Numbered from the stretch's first letter, positions 1-6,997 are shown. The stretch is DNA of 11,055 nucleotides from Planctomycetota bacterium (GCA_013821615.1 JACDGQ010000063.1:1-11055); one strand, 5' to 3'. Translations and numbers: made by a program. The notes: generated by a model not told the origin, from the sequence alone.

Positions 1-615
1 GCGCTGCTCGCCCGCGCTCGGACCCAGGCGCAGCGTGCGGGTGATGACGGTGGCGCTGCCAGTGCCAACCACGCCCGGCAGTTCGCGCACCGCGCAGTCG
101 CCGACGCTGTACGCGACCACCACCTGGGGGCCGTGGCGGTAGAGCCCGCGATACCAGGTCCACGACTCGGGCAGCTGGCCGAGCGACTGCTCGCGCGGAT
201 CCACGAAGGACCCGCCCTGCGCCCAGCCCGGCCCGATGCCGCTGCCGAGCAGCAGCGCGCCGTGCGCCGGCGCCGGCCCGGTGCCCTGGACGATGCGCGA
301 GACACAGGTCGCCGACATGTCGAGGAAGCCGCCCTGCCACACCGCCGCCAGGGCCATGGTCTCGGCGTCGTAGCAGAAGGTGGTCGCGGGCGTGGCGCGC
401 ACCACCACGGCCTTGCTGACCACCACCTTCAGCGGTTCGGGCAGGCTCACGAAATAGGTCATCAGGCTGCCGTAATCCATGGTCGCGCCCGGGCTGGCGG
501 GCGCGGACTTGCCCTCGGCCGCGGCCAGGCACGCCGCGTTGGCGGCCAGCGCGGCGAGCACGCAGTGGGCGCTGGTCAGGCCCACGTGGCGGAACGGGGA
601 GGCGGCTTTGCGCAT
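1..615 (-). CDS. Exported DUF6797-domain protein (3' part cut by window edge)
   Basis: The reading frame is open from an ATG at 615 to the left edge, giving 205 residues without a stop. The N-terminus looks like a Sec signal peptide: basic start, then an Ala/Leu-rich stretch (about residues 11-32) ending in LAAAEG. The mature part begins with MDYGSLMTYFV (46-56). FCYDAETMALAAVWQGGFLD (80-99) follows, the block I associate with DUF6797, in which a Cys-[FY]-D segment precedes W-x-G-G-F-L-D. Family members are large secreted or periplasmic proteins of planctomycetes and verrucomicrobia, often fused to or beside c-type cytochrome modules. Their biochemical function is not established to my knowledge. 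A purine-rich GAGGA sits 8-12 nt before the ATG. The gene is divergent from the DUF6807 gene at 870 and shares a palindromic promoter-region element with it. The family call rests on motif memory; the C-terminal domains cannot be seen. Confidence 0.75.
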   Translation of the reverse strand, partial: MRKAASPFRHVGLTSAHCVLAALAANAACLAAAEGKSAPASPGATMDYGSLMTYFVSLPEPLKVVVSKAVVVRATPATTFCYDAETMALAAVWQGGFLDMSATCVSRIVQGTGPAPAHGALLLGSGIGPGWAQGGSFVDPREQSLGQLPESWTWYRGLYRHGPQVVVAYSVGDCAVRELPGVVGTGSATVITRTLRLGPSAGEQR

Positions 616-631
616 GGGCGGATCCTCGTAT

Positions 632-643
632 ATCATATATGAT
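632..643 (-). promoter_or_regulatory. 12-bp palindrome ATCATATATGAT before the DUF6797 gene
   Basis: This is a perfect palindrome in otherwise GC-rich DNA, ending 16 nt before the start codon at 615. Read on the minus strand it contains TATGAT, a 5/6 match to a sigma-70 -10 box. It could therefore be a promoter core, an operator or both. A one-mismatch copy sits at an equivalent distance before the divergent DUF6807 gene (841-852). Confidence 0.5.
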
Positions 644-729
644 GAGGCGAGGCGTCCGCATGCAACCGGCCAGTGGCACGGGCCTGCCCGCCGCCGACCC
701 ACGCCGCCCAGGGTGCCCCGCCCGCGCTG

Positions 730-751
730 GACCGCCACCGGCGAGGCGGTC
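730..751. repeat. 7-bp inverted repeat in the divergent intergenic region
   Basis: GACCGCC (730-736) and GGCGGTC (745-751) form a perfect 7-bp stem around an 8-nt loop. It lies between two divergent genes, where a terminator would be unexpected. It may be a protein-binding site or incidental in such GC-rich sequence. The rest of the 616-869 gap holds only the two palindromes. Confidence 0.35.
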
Positions 752-840
752 GGCCGGCACTCGTATCGACCTCACTGCAGGCCGCTTTTTTCAGCTGCTC
801 ACCACGCTTCCGCGGGTCAGCGCCTGGCCGACCCGCCCGT

Positions 841-852
841 ATCGTATATGAT
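841..852 (+). promoter_or_regulatory. Palindrome-like ATCGTATATGAT before the DUF6807 gene, overlapping a likely -10 box
   Basis: This element differs at one position from the perfect palindrome at 632-643 and ends 17 nt before the ATG at 870. TATGAT (847-852) is a good -10 candidate. It would give a leader of about 11 nt that still contains the AGGAG ribosome binding site (860-864). No convincing -35 box is visible 17 nt upstream (CTGGCC), as expected if an activator is needed or if the palindrome acts mainly as an operator. Confidence 0.5.
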
Positions 853-869
853 CCGCACCAGGAGCCGGC

Positions 870-2111
870 ATGCCCGCAGCGTTACGCTTCCGCCACGCCC
901 CCCACCTCCGGGCCGCACGACGTCTCGCCATCCTGGCCGGCGCGGTGCTGTCCGGACATGCCGCGGAAAGCCCCGTGGTGAGCATCGCGGCCGGCCCCCA
1001 TGAGCGCGTCCAGACCCTGGTCGGCGTGACCCTGCCCGCCGACCTCGCGCGCGGCCCGTGGACGCTGATCGCGGATGACGGCCAGCGCCTGGCCATGCAG
1101 GTCGATGACCAGCACCACGGTTTCGTGCGCATCCTGCACCTCGCCGCCGGCGCGACACTGACCGGACACCTCGCAGGGGTGGCGACCGCGGCGCCGACGG
1201 TGATCTGGCAGCGCGCTGGCGACGTGCTCGCCGCGCACGCCGGTGCGCAGCGGCTGCTGCGCTACATCGGCGGCGCCGGCACCCTGCCGGCCGGCGTGCA
1301 GGAGGTCTACCAGCGCGGCGGCTACCTGACCGACGTGATCACCGCCGCCGGCGTGCCGGTGACCGACGACTACCCGCCCAACCATCTCCACCACCACGGC
1401 ATCTGGATGGCCTGGGCGAAGACCGGTTTCGCAGGGCGAAAACCGGATTTCTGGAACATGGGCGAGCGTACCGGCACCGTCCAGGCCCTGGCCATCGACG
1501 GCACCTGGGACGGACCCTGGTGCGCCGGGTTCCACGCGCGCCACCGCTACCTCGACCTTGGCGTGACGCCGGCGGTCGCGGCCCTCGAGGAGCGCTGGGA
1601 CGTCATGGTCAGCGCGCCCGTCGCCGACGCGCCGCCGGCGATCGACCTGACCGCCACCCAAAGCTGCAGCGGCGCGCAGCCGCTGGTGCTGACGCCCTTC
1701 CATTACGGCGGGCTCGGCCTGCGCGGCAATCGCGCGTGGAACGCGCCGGACGGTACGGCCCGTTTCCTGACCAGCGCGGGCAAGGACCGCGCGAACGGCG
1801 ACGAGACGCGCGCCCGCTGGTGCTGGATGGGCGGCGAGGTCGACGGCCGCACCGTCGGCATGGTGGTCTGCGACCACCCGGCCAATCCGCGCCACCCGAC
1901 GCCGCTGCGCCTGAATCCCAAGGAACCCTTCCTGGCGTGCGCTCCGTCGCAGCTCGGCGAGTGGTCGATCCAGCCCAGCACGCCGCTGGTGCTGCGCTAC
2001 CGCATCATCGCCTGGGACGGCGCCCCCGACCCGGCGCGCTTCGACCGCTTGTGGGACGACTTCGCGGAGCCGCCGACTGCGACGGTCGCGGTACCGTCCC
2101 CTGGCAAGTGA
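870..2111 (+). CDS. Exported DUF6807 ('PmoA family') protein
   Basis: This 413-residue protein has an N-terminal signal peptide: RR at 17-18, hydrophobic LAILAGAVLSG, likely cleavage after HAA at 30-32. The mature protein matches the DUF6807 family, often annotated 'PmoA family protein' although it is unrelated to the membrane methane monooxygenase subunit. Key segments are the histidine-rich HLHHHGIWMAW (172-182), FHYGGLGLRG near residue 280, and an RLNPKEPF-type segment near the C-terminus. Length is normal for the family. The clustered histidines suggest metal or sugar binding, but no reaction is established. The family is common in glycan-degrading PVC bacteria and Bacteroidota. AGGAG at 860-864 supports the ATG at 870. 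The gene is divergently paired with the DUF6797 gene and shares its palindrome, so the two are probably co-regulated. A 126-nt gap follows and there is no clear terminator. Confidence 0.85.
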   Translation: MPAALRFRHAPHLRAARRLAILAGAVLSGHAAESPVVSIAAGPHERVQTLVGVTLPADLARGPWTLIADDGQRLAMQVDDQHHGFVRILHLAAGATLTGHLAGVATAAPTVIWQRAGDVLAAHAGAQRLLRYIGGAGTLPAGVQEVYQRGGYLTDVITAAGVPVTDDYPPNHLHHHGIWMAWAKTGFAGRKPDFWNMGERTGTVQALAIDGTWDGPWCAGFHARHRYLDLGVTPAVAALEERWDVMVSAPVADAPPAIDLTATQSCSGAQPLVLTPFHYGGLGLRGNRAWNAPDGTARFLTSAGKDRANGDETRARWCWMGGEVDGRTVGMVVCDHPANPRHPTPLRLNPKEPFLACAPSQLGEWSIQPSTPLVLRYRIIAWDGAPDPARFDRLWDDFAEPPTATVAVPSPGK

Positions 2112-2237
2112 CGGGACCCTCCAGGGCAGTACGGAGCGTGACGCGTTGACGACCCGCTGATCAGCGTCAAGGATCGGCAGCGGTCTCAACGCCGGCCGCC
2201 ATCGTCCGCTGCGGCAATCCCACCACGGGCCTCGACC

Positions 2238-2495
2238 ATGCTGCAGCGCACCATCTCCATCCTGATCGGCGTCTGCGTGGTCGCCCTGATCGCCTGCGTC
2301 ATCGGCTTCGTCTCTTACCTCCACGCCGCCACCCAGGCGTGGAGCCCGAGCGGGCCGGGCGCCTACGTCTGGCTCAAGGCGCGGTCGACGCTGTGCGCCG
2401 AGGCCGCCAGCGGCCTGCTCGTCGCCATCGTCCTGTTGCTCGCAGCGCATGCGCACCGCACAGGCCGGCACGCAGACGACGCGGACGAGGACTGA
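2238..2495 (+). CDS. Small two-helix membrane protein, unknown function
   Basis: This 85-residue protein is not recognised as a member of a named family. It has two clear hydrophobic helices, about residues 6-28 (ISILIGVCVVALIACVIGF) and 55-72 (around SGLLVAIVLLLAA). A polar linker of about 25 residues contains SPSGPGAYVWLK. The tail is acidic (DDADED) and preceded by HAHRTGRH. This composition is typical of a genuine small inner-membrane protein and hard to get from a shadow frame in GC-rich DNA. No strong Shine-Dalgarno sequence precedes the ATG. It lies 126 nt after the DUF6807 gene and 99 nt before the ene-reductase on the same strand, so co-transcription is possible but not shown. Confidence 0.6.
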   Translation: MLQRTISILIGVCVVALIACVIGFVSYLHAATQAWSPSGPGAYVWLKARSTLCAEAASGLLVAIVLLLAAHAHRTGRHADDADED

Positions 2496-2594
2496 TCGTA
2501 TCGAGCCTGCAGCAGGTCGGCGGGGCGCGGCATTGCATCGGGCTGCACCCGGCGAGAACCTTCCCCTCCCACGCCACGCCCCGGGAAAATCCGC

Positions 2595-3671
2595 ATGCCA
2601 TCGCTGTTCGACCCATTGACCATCGGCGCGCTGACGCTGCCCAACCGCATCATCATGGCGCCCCTGACGCGCGCCCGCGCCGGCGCCGTACGCGTTCCCA
2701 ACGCGTTGATGGCCGAATACTACGCGCAGCGCGCCACGGCCGGGCTGATCATCAGCGAGGCGACCTCGATCACCGACATGGGCGTCGGCTACGCGGACAC
2801 GCCCGGCATCTGGTCGTCGGAACAGGTCGCGGGCTGGCGCCTGGTCACCAGCGCCGTGCACCGCGCGGGCGGCCGCATCCTCTCGCAGCTGTGGCACGTC
2901 GGACGCATGTCCGACCCGATGTTCCTCGCTGGCCGCACCCCGGTCGCGCCCAGCGCCATCGCACCACGCGGCCACATCAGCCTGGTGCGCCCGCAGAAGA
3001 CCTTCGTCACGCCGCGCGCGCTGCACCTGGACGAACTGCCCGGCATCATCGCCGCCTACCGCACCGCGGCGCAGCACGCCCAGGCCGCGGGCTTCGATGG
3101 CGTCGAACTGCACGGCGCCAACGGCTACCTGCTCGACCAGTTCCTGCAGGATTCGAGCAACCACCGCACTGACGAATATGGCGGCCCGGTCGCCAACCGC
3201 GCCCGCCTGATGCTCGAGGCCGTCGATGCGGCGATCGCGGTGTGGGGCGCCGACCGCGTCGGCCTGCACTTCGCCCCGCGCGGCGATGCGCACGACATGG
3301 GCGACTCCGACCATCTCGCGACCTTCAGCCATGTCGCGCGCGAAGCGGGCCGCCGCAAGCTCGCCTTCCTGTGCGCCCGCGAGCACACCGGCGCCCGGCG
3401 CATCGGCCCGCAGCTGAAGGCGATCTTCGGCGGTCCCTACATCGCCAACGAGCAGTTCACCCTGGCCAGTGCGACCCAGGCCCTCGCCGCCGGCGAGGCC
3501 GACGCGGTCGCCTTCGGCACGGCCTACATCGCCAATCCCGACCTGGTGCAGCGCTTCCGCCAGGGCGCGCCGCTGAATCCGCCCGACGCCACGACCTTCT
3601 ACGCTGCTGGTGCGCACGGCTATACCGACTACCCACGCCTCGGCGGGCAGCTCGCGGCCACTCCGGCCTAA
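2595..3671 (+). CDS. Old Yellow Enzyme family ene-reductase (NemA-like, FMN-dependent)
   Basis: This 358-residue TIM-barrel flavoprotein has the usual length for NemA/PETN-reductase-type enzymes, which reduce activated C=C bonds or nitro compounds with NAD(P)H. It is a cytosolic protein with no signal peptide. Visible family features are LPNRIIMAPLTRAR with the active-site Thr25, QLWHVGR (98-104), and HGANGYLLDQF with His173/Asn176 for substrate and Tyr178 as proton donor. After these come SSNHRTDEYGG (187-197), GGPYIANE (279-286) and YIANPDL (311-317). Two positions usually Arg in characterised enzymes differ: VGLHFAP has His225, and FGTAY has Thr309. I recall similar variants in a bacterial subclade, so the protein need not be inactive. 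The physiological substrate cannot be told. The ribosome binding site is weak (GGGA about 10 nt upstream). The gene looks monocistronic or loosely linked to its neighbours. Confidence 0.93.
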   Translation: MPSLFDPLTIGALTLPNRIIMAPLTRARAGAVRVPNALMAEYYAQRATAGLIISEATSITDMGVGYADTPGIWSSEQVAGWRLVTSAVHRAGGRILSQLWHVGRMSDPMFLAGRTPVAPSAIAPRGHISLVRPQKTFVTPRALHLDELPGIIAAYRTAAQHAQAAGFDGVELHGANGYLLDQFLQDSSNHRTDEYGGPVANRARLMLEAVDAAIAVWGADRVGLHFAPRGDAHDMGDSDHLATFSHVAREAGRRKLAFLCAREHTGARRIGPQLKAIFGGPYIANEQFTLASATQALAAGEADAVAFGTAYIANPDLVQRFRQGAPLNPPDATTFYAAGAHGYTDYPRLGGQLAATPA

Positions 3672-3780
3672 GGCCAGCCGACCTACCGCGAATTCCCTGC
3701 CGCGCCGGTCCCGCCAGCCCCGGCCACGCTGTGGTGCGGGCGCCATCTGCAATTCCCCTCCGCCACTTGCCCGCCCACGC

Positions 3781-3819
3781 TCCAGCGGGACTGCGGCCGA
3801 TGTCCGACATCCCGCTGGG
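3781..3819. repeat. Nested inverted repeats between ene-reductase and kinase genes
   Basis: CCAGCGGGA (3782-3790) pairs perfectly with TCCCGCTGG (3810-3818), a 9-bp stem that a T-G wobble (3781/3819) extends. Inside or overlapping it is ATGTC-C-GACAT (3800-3810). There is no T-run, so this is not a classical intrinsic terminator. It lies 52-90 nt before the kinase start and could be a leader structure or an operator. Confidence 0.4.
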
Positions 3820-3870
3820 AATCGCGGCGCGACGCGGATCATGCCCATACCATCCACCCAGGATCCGACC

Positions 3871-4725
3871 ATGGCCACGACCCAGAAGACGCCGGCGAAA
3901 ACCCGTACCGCGACCCGCAAGGGCAAGGGCAAGGTGATCCTGGCCATCGACGTCGGCGGCACGAACGTGAAGATGCTGGCCAGCGACCAGACCGACCACC
4001 TCGCCTTCCCATCCGGCCTGACCATGACGGCGCGGAAGATGATCGCGGGCGTGAAGAAGACGGTCGCCGCTGCCGGCTGGAAGTACGACGTGATCACCCT
4101 GGGCTATCCCGGACCGGTGATGCACGGGCGTCCCGCGGCCGAACCGCACAATCTCGCCGGCGGCTGGGTCGGCTGCGACTTCGCGAAGGGCTTCGGCTGC
4201 CCAGTGCGCATCGTCAACGACGCCGCGATGCAGGCGCTGGGCAGCTACCAGGGCGGCAAGCTGCTGTTCCTCGGGCTGGGCACCGGGCTCGGCACGACCA
4301 TGATCGTCGACGGCAAGCTCGAGCCGATGGAACTCGGCCACATGCCCTACCGCAAGGGCAGCTACGAGGACTACATCGGGCTGCGCGGCCTCAAGCGCCT
4401 GGGCAAGAAGCGCTGGCGCAAGCATGTCGACGCCATCGTCGGGCACTTCATCGCCGCGCTCGAACCCGACGAGGTCGTGCTCGGCGGCGGCAACGTGAAG
4501 GTCCTCAAGCAACTGCCGCCGCGCTGCCGCGCCGGCGACAACTCCAACGCCTTCCGCGGCGGCTTCCGCCTGTGGGAGGAGGCCGGCACCCGCAAGGTCA
4601 CCGGCAAGAGCAAGAGCCCGAAAAAGGCCGCGCGCGCCAGCCACGTGGACCACGTCGCGGTGCACGTGCCGTTGCCGGCGCAGCCCGAGGCCGGCGCGGA
4701 AGCGACGACCAGCACCACCGGCTGA
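3871..4725 (+). CDS. ROK-family kinase, polyphosphate-glucokinase-like
   Basis: From the ATG at 3871 this is a 284-residue protein. That start is preferred over upstream in-frame starts because AGGA (3860-3863) lies 7 nt before it and the extra upstream residues are not family-like. The ASKHA ATPase features are an N-terminal phosphate loop (ILAIDVGGTNVKM, about residues 23-35), GYPGPV, NDAAMQALGSYQGG and LGLGTGLGTTMIVDG, then ELGHMPY. RKGSYEDYIGLRGLKRLGKK is typical of a subgroup annotated as ROK or polyphosphate glucokinase, so glucose phosphorylation from polyphosphate or ATP is the likely role. The CxCGxxGC zinc motif of many ROK proteins is absent. The N-terminus (about 1-21) is Lys/Thr-rich, and an Ala/Pro/Lys-rich tail follows the last conserved block (NAFRGGFRLWEE). 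Cytosolic. The gene converges with the sanA-like gene, with a hairpin between them. Confidence 0.88.
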   Translation: MATTQKTPAKTRTATRKGKGKVILAIDVGGTNVKMLASDQTDHLAFPSGLTMTARKMIAGVKKTVAAAGWKYDVITLGYPGPVMHGRPAAEPHNLAGGWVGCDFAKGFGCPVRIVNDAAMQALGSYQGGKLLFLGLGTGLGTTMIVDGKLEPMELGHMPYRKGSYEDYIGLRGLKRLGKKRWRKHVDAIVGHFIAALEPDEVVLGGGNVKVLKQLPPRCRAGDNSNAFRGGFRLWEEAGTRKVTGKSKSPKKAARASHVDHVAVHVPLPAQPEAGAEATTSTTG

Positions 4726-4732
4726 ACCTGCC

Positions 4733-4755
4733 GCGCCGGCGGGAAACCGCCGCGC
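4733..4755. terminator. Hairpin between convergent kinase and SanA-like genes
   Basis: CGGCGG (4737-4742), GAAA loop and CCGCCG (4747-4752) form a 6-bp stem closed by a GNRA-type tetraloop on the plus strand. GCG (4733-4735) and CGC (4753-4755) extend it past one bulged C. It begins 7 nt after the kinase stop and ends directly at the minus-strand stop codon, a place where a shared transcript-end structure is expected. There is no T-run on either side, so termination efficiency is uncertain. Confidence 0.5.
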
Positions 4756-5397
4756 TCAACGGATCGCGATCTTCTCTCCGTAGAAGTGCGGTCCCGTGCC
4801 GAACACGTTGACGTCGAGGAAGCAGCGCACCCGCGCCAGGCGTTCGCGGACGCCGGTCTTGAAGCCATGCATGAAGTCGACGTCCATGGCGTTGTAGCCG
4901 ACGGCCGCTACGCCGAAGCTGCGCGCCAGATAAATGGCGCGCTCGTTGTGGAACCGCTGCGACACCACCGTCACCGATTGCTGCGAGAAGATCGCCGTGA
5001 TGCGGCACATCGAGTCGAGGGTCCGGAAGCCCGCGTAGTCGCAGTAGACGCGCGCTTCTGGCACGCCGCGGGCGACCAGGGCCTCCTTCATCTCGCGGGG
5101 CTCGTTGTAGGCGGTCGTGCCGTTGTCGCCCGAGACCACCAGGAACTCCGCCTTGCCGGCCGCGAACACCTCTGCCGCGGCGGCGATGCGGTTGTCGAAA
5201 TAGGGGTTGGCGCTGCCGTCGGCGCGCAGCCGCGCCGTGCCCAGCACAATGGCGACGCGGTTGGCGGGGAGATCGGCGAGGCGGTCGTAGGTGGCGGCGC
5301 CGCACGCCACGATACGCGCCTCGCTCCAGCCCACGGTGAGGCCGGCAAGCCCGATGAGGGCGGCGATGACGACGAGCGCCTTCTTGCGGAAAGTCAT
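4756..5397 (-). CDS. SanA/DUF218-family envelope protein (vancomycin high-temperature exclusion type)
   Basis: From the ATG at 5397 this is a 213-residue protein; an in-frame GTG at 5427 would add 10 residues, and neither start has a convincing Shine-Dalgarno sequence. One N-terminal transmembrane anchor (about residues 7-24, after FRKK) precedes a DUF218 domain. Diagnostic blocks are AIVLGTARLR (49-58), NPYFDNRI (64-71), VVSGDNGTTAYNEP (87-100), DYAGFRTLDS (120-129) and VSQRFHNERA (145-154). These match SanA closely. SanA of Escherichia coli is an inner-membrane protein needed for the envelope barrier to vancomycin at high temperature; its reaction is still unclear. The 171-201 nt between this gene and the divergent response regulator shows no clear promoter or repeat. 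Confidence 0.9.
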   Translation of the reverse strand: MTFRKKALVVIAALIGLAGLTVGWSEARIVACGAATYDRLADLPANRVAIVLGTARLRADGSANPYFDNRIAAAAEVFAAGKAEFLVVSGDNGTTAYNEPREMKEALVARGVPEARVYCDYAGFRTLDSMCRITAIFSQQSVTVVSQRFHNERAIYLARSFGVAAVGYNAMDVDFMHGFKTGVRERLARVRCFLDVNVFGTGPHFYGEKIAIR

Positions 5398-5598
5398 GCG
5401 GCTCAGTCGTACCGGATCGGGCTCCACGAACCAGCGCGAGTGCGGAACGCGCTCAGCCGCTGCGCCGATTTTGCCGCTGGGGCAGCCGGATCACCACCAT
5501 CGCTCTTTCGTCTGCAATAGCGCCAAAGGTACGCCGACGGCGGCGTGGTCATCCAGCCGCTTGCCGATCAGCTAAGCCGGCAGTATCTCTAACCCATC

Positions 5599-6012
5599 AT
5601 GGCCCGCCCCACCCTGCTCATCGTCGAGGACAGCCCCCGCGACACCCAATTGTGGCAGTGCGCCTTTGAGAGCGCCGGCATCGCCGCGCAGGAAGTGGTC
5701 TTCGCCAGCGATGGGGCGGAGGCCCTGGGGATCCTGCTCGCGGCGCATGACCACGAAGGCGGCATCCGGCTCGTGGTGACGGACCAGCACATGCCGCATC
5801 TGAGCGGCTCGGACCTGATCTGCTGCATGCACGACGACGTCAAGCTGCGCGCCACCCCGGTGGTGGTCGTGACCGGTGCCCTGCGCCACGAGGGGCCCGT
5901 CGCGCCGAGCGGCTGGTATCGCAAGCCGGCGCGGTTCGGCGAGCTGGTCACCCTGGCGAGAGCGTTGCACGCGCAGGCGCTCGCCGGCAGCTCCTGCACC
6001 GGAACGCGCTGA
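5599..6012 (+). CDS. Single-domain response regulator (CheY-like receiver)
   Basis: This 137-residue protein consists of one receiver domain. The acidic pair Glu10/Asp11 is in LLIVEDSPRD, and the phosphoacceptor Asp62 is in LVVTDQHMPHLSG. The switch Thr92 is in VVVVTG, and the conserved Lys109 is in WYRKP. All catalytic positions are present, so it should be phosphorylatable. There is no DNA-binding or enzymatic output domain; only a short tail follows. The short insertion in LAAHDHEGGIRLVV resembles Rcp1-type receivers that pair with phytochrome-like or hybrid histidine kinases. No kinase is in the window, so the partner is unknown. No Shine-Dalgarno sequence is seen before the ATG. Confidence 0.9.
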   Translation: MARPTLLIVEDSPRDTQLWQCAFESAGIAAQEVVFASDGAEALGILLAAHDHEGGIRLVVTDQHMPHLSGSDLICCMHDDVKLRATPVVVVTGALRHEGPVAPSGWYRKPARFGELVTLARALHAQALAGSSCTGTR

Positions 6013-6191
6013 AGGCCACGCGACCTGAAGTTGGTGCCCGGGGCCCGGTCCTCATCGGAACCGCGACTGGCGGCACCGGACGACCCGCAGTCCTGCGCTT
6101 TCGTCCAACTCGCCCGTCATCAGCGTCCATGCAACGTAAGCACTCGTCCTTGGTACCCCTTCCGCTGACGATAGGCTCGGCGCGCCGCACC

Positions 6192-6205
6192 TGGAAACGG
6201 TTCCA
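6192..6205. promoter_or_regulatory. LacI/GalR-type operator-like site TGGAAACGGTTCCA
   Basis: This 14-bp inverted repeat has the central CG typical of LacI-family operators. The half-sites TGGAAA and TGGAAC (reverse strand) match at 5 of 6 positions. It lies 57-71 nt before the DUF1080 start codon, a sensible place for a repressor or catabolite-type regulator. No LacI-family gene is present in the window. The remainder of the 250-nt gap (6013-6262) shows no gene. Confidence 0.5.
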
Positions 6206-6262
6206 CGGCCACCCTCCGAAGCGCTCATCATCCTTCTCCACAACCTCCCGAAAGGTCCGCAC

Positions 6263-6997
6263 ATGCGTCTCACCTCGCGCCTTCCCCTCATCGCCCTCGC
6301 CTGCTGCGGCTTCGCCGCGCTGCCGGCTGAAGAGGGTCCGGCGCTGCCCGCGGCCGGCGCCGATGGCTTCATGACCATCTTCAACGGCAAGGACCTGACC
6401 TACTGGACCGGACTGCCCGAGTACTGGGAAGTGAAGGACGGCGTGATCAGCGGTCACGAGACCAAGGACAAGTCGAAGCAGACCTTCCTGGTGTTCACCT
6501 CCAAGGTGAAGGACTTCGAGCTCCACTGCTCCTACAAATTCGCCACGCCGGACGGCAACTCGGGCATCCAGTTCCGCTCGAAGCTGATGGACCCGGCAAC
6601 CTCGCGCGTCGGCGGCTACCAGGCCGACTTCGACTCCAACCGCGGCTACGATGGTTCGATCTACGACGAGGCCGGCATCGCCGGTGGCCGCAACACCATG
6701 AGCAACCGCGGCGAAAAGACCGTGTGGGACGCCCAGAACAATCGCCACAACGAGAAGCTGGCCGATTCGGCCGACGCGCTCAAGGGCTTCATCAAGCAGG
6801 GCGACTGGAATGACGTGGTGCTGATCGCGAACGGCAACCACACCACCTACTCGATCAACGGCCACGTCACCACCGACCTCACCGACGAGAGCCCCAAGGC
6901 GCTGAGCGAAGGCGTGCTCGCCTTCCAGGTGCACGCCGGCTTCACCATGGAGATCCAGATCAAGGACGTGAAGATCAAGTTCCTCGACAAGAAGTGA
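6263..6997 (+). CDS. Exported DUF1080 (3-keto-disaccharide hydrolase-type) protein
   Basis: This 244-residue protein has a signal peptide (MRLTSRLPLIALACCGFAALPA, cleavage near residue 22). The rest is one DUF1080 domain with a jelly-roll, concanavalin-like fold. Typical segments are FMTIFNGKDLTYWTG (from about 36), YWEVKDGVISG, FELHCSYKF, NSGIQFRSK, GGYQADF, DGSIYDEAG, GDWNDVVLIANGNH and a final AFQVHAGFTMEIQIKDVKIKFL. Characterised relatives hydrolyse 3-keto-glycosides, the products of periplasmic sugar 3-dehydrogenases. The family is greatly expanded in PVC bacteria, and not all members are proven enzymes. An ALAC stretch could suggest a lipoprotein, but the -3 residue is not Leu/Val/Ile, so I prefer ordinary secretion. 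AAAGG lies about 8 nt before the ATG. Codon use is notably AAG/GAC-rich, as in well-expressed genes. The LacI-like site upstream suggests sugar-responsive control. Confidence 0.9.
   Translation: MRLTSRLPLIALACCGFAALPAEEGPALPAAGADGFMTIFNGKDLTYWTGLPEYWEVKDGVISGHETKDKSKQTFLVFTSKVKDFELHCSYKFATPDGNSGIQFRSKLMDPATSRVGGYQADFDSNRGYDGSIYDEAGIAGGRNTMSNRGEKTVWDAQNNRHNEKLADSADALKGFIKQGDWNDVVLIANGNHTTYSINGHVTTDLTDESPKALSEGVLAFQVHAGFTMEIQIKDVKIKFLDKK

Noticed and set aside
133..642. 169-codon plus-strand frame at the left end
   Set aside because: It is antisense to the DUF6797 gene, which has a signal peptide and family motifs. The translation is low-complexity.
786..791. T6 run as an intrinsic terminator
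   Set aside because: No GC-rich stem directly precedes it, and it lies between divergent genes where no transcript needs to end.
2139..2169. TGACGC/GCGTCA inverted repeat as the terminator of the DUF6807 gene
   Set aside because: It is a 6-bp stem with a 19-nt loop and no T-run; too weak to annotate.
882..4097. 1071-codon open frame on the minus strand
   Set aside because: It runs antisense through the DUF6807, small membrane protein, ene-reductase and kinase genes. Its translation is Arg/Ala/Gly-rich low-complexity sequence with no domain. It is a shadow of high-GC codon use on the other strand.
6304..6320. Lipoprotein signal for the DUF1080 protein
   Set aside because: The residues before the Cys are A-L-A, so the -3 position does not fit a lipobox. 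A normal signal peptidase I site near residue 22 fits better.
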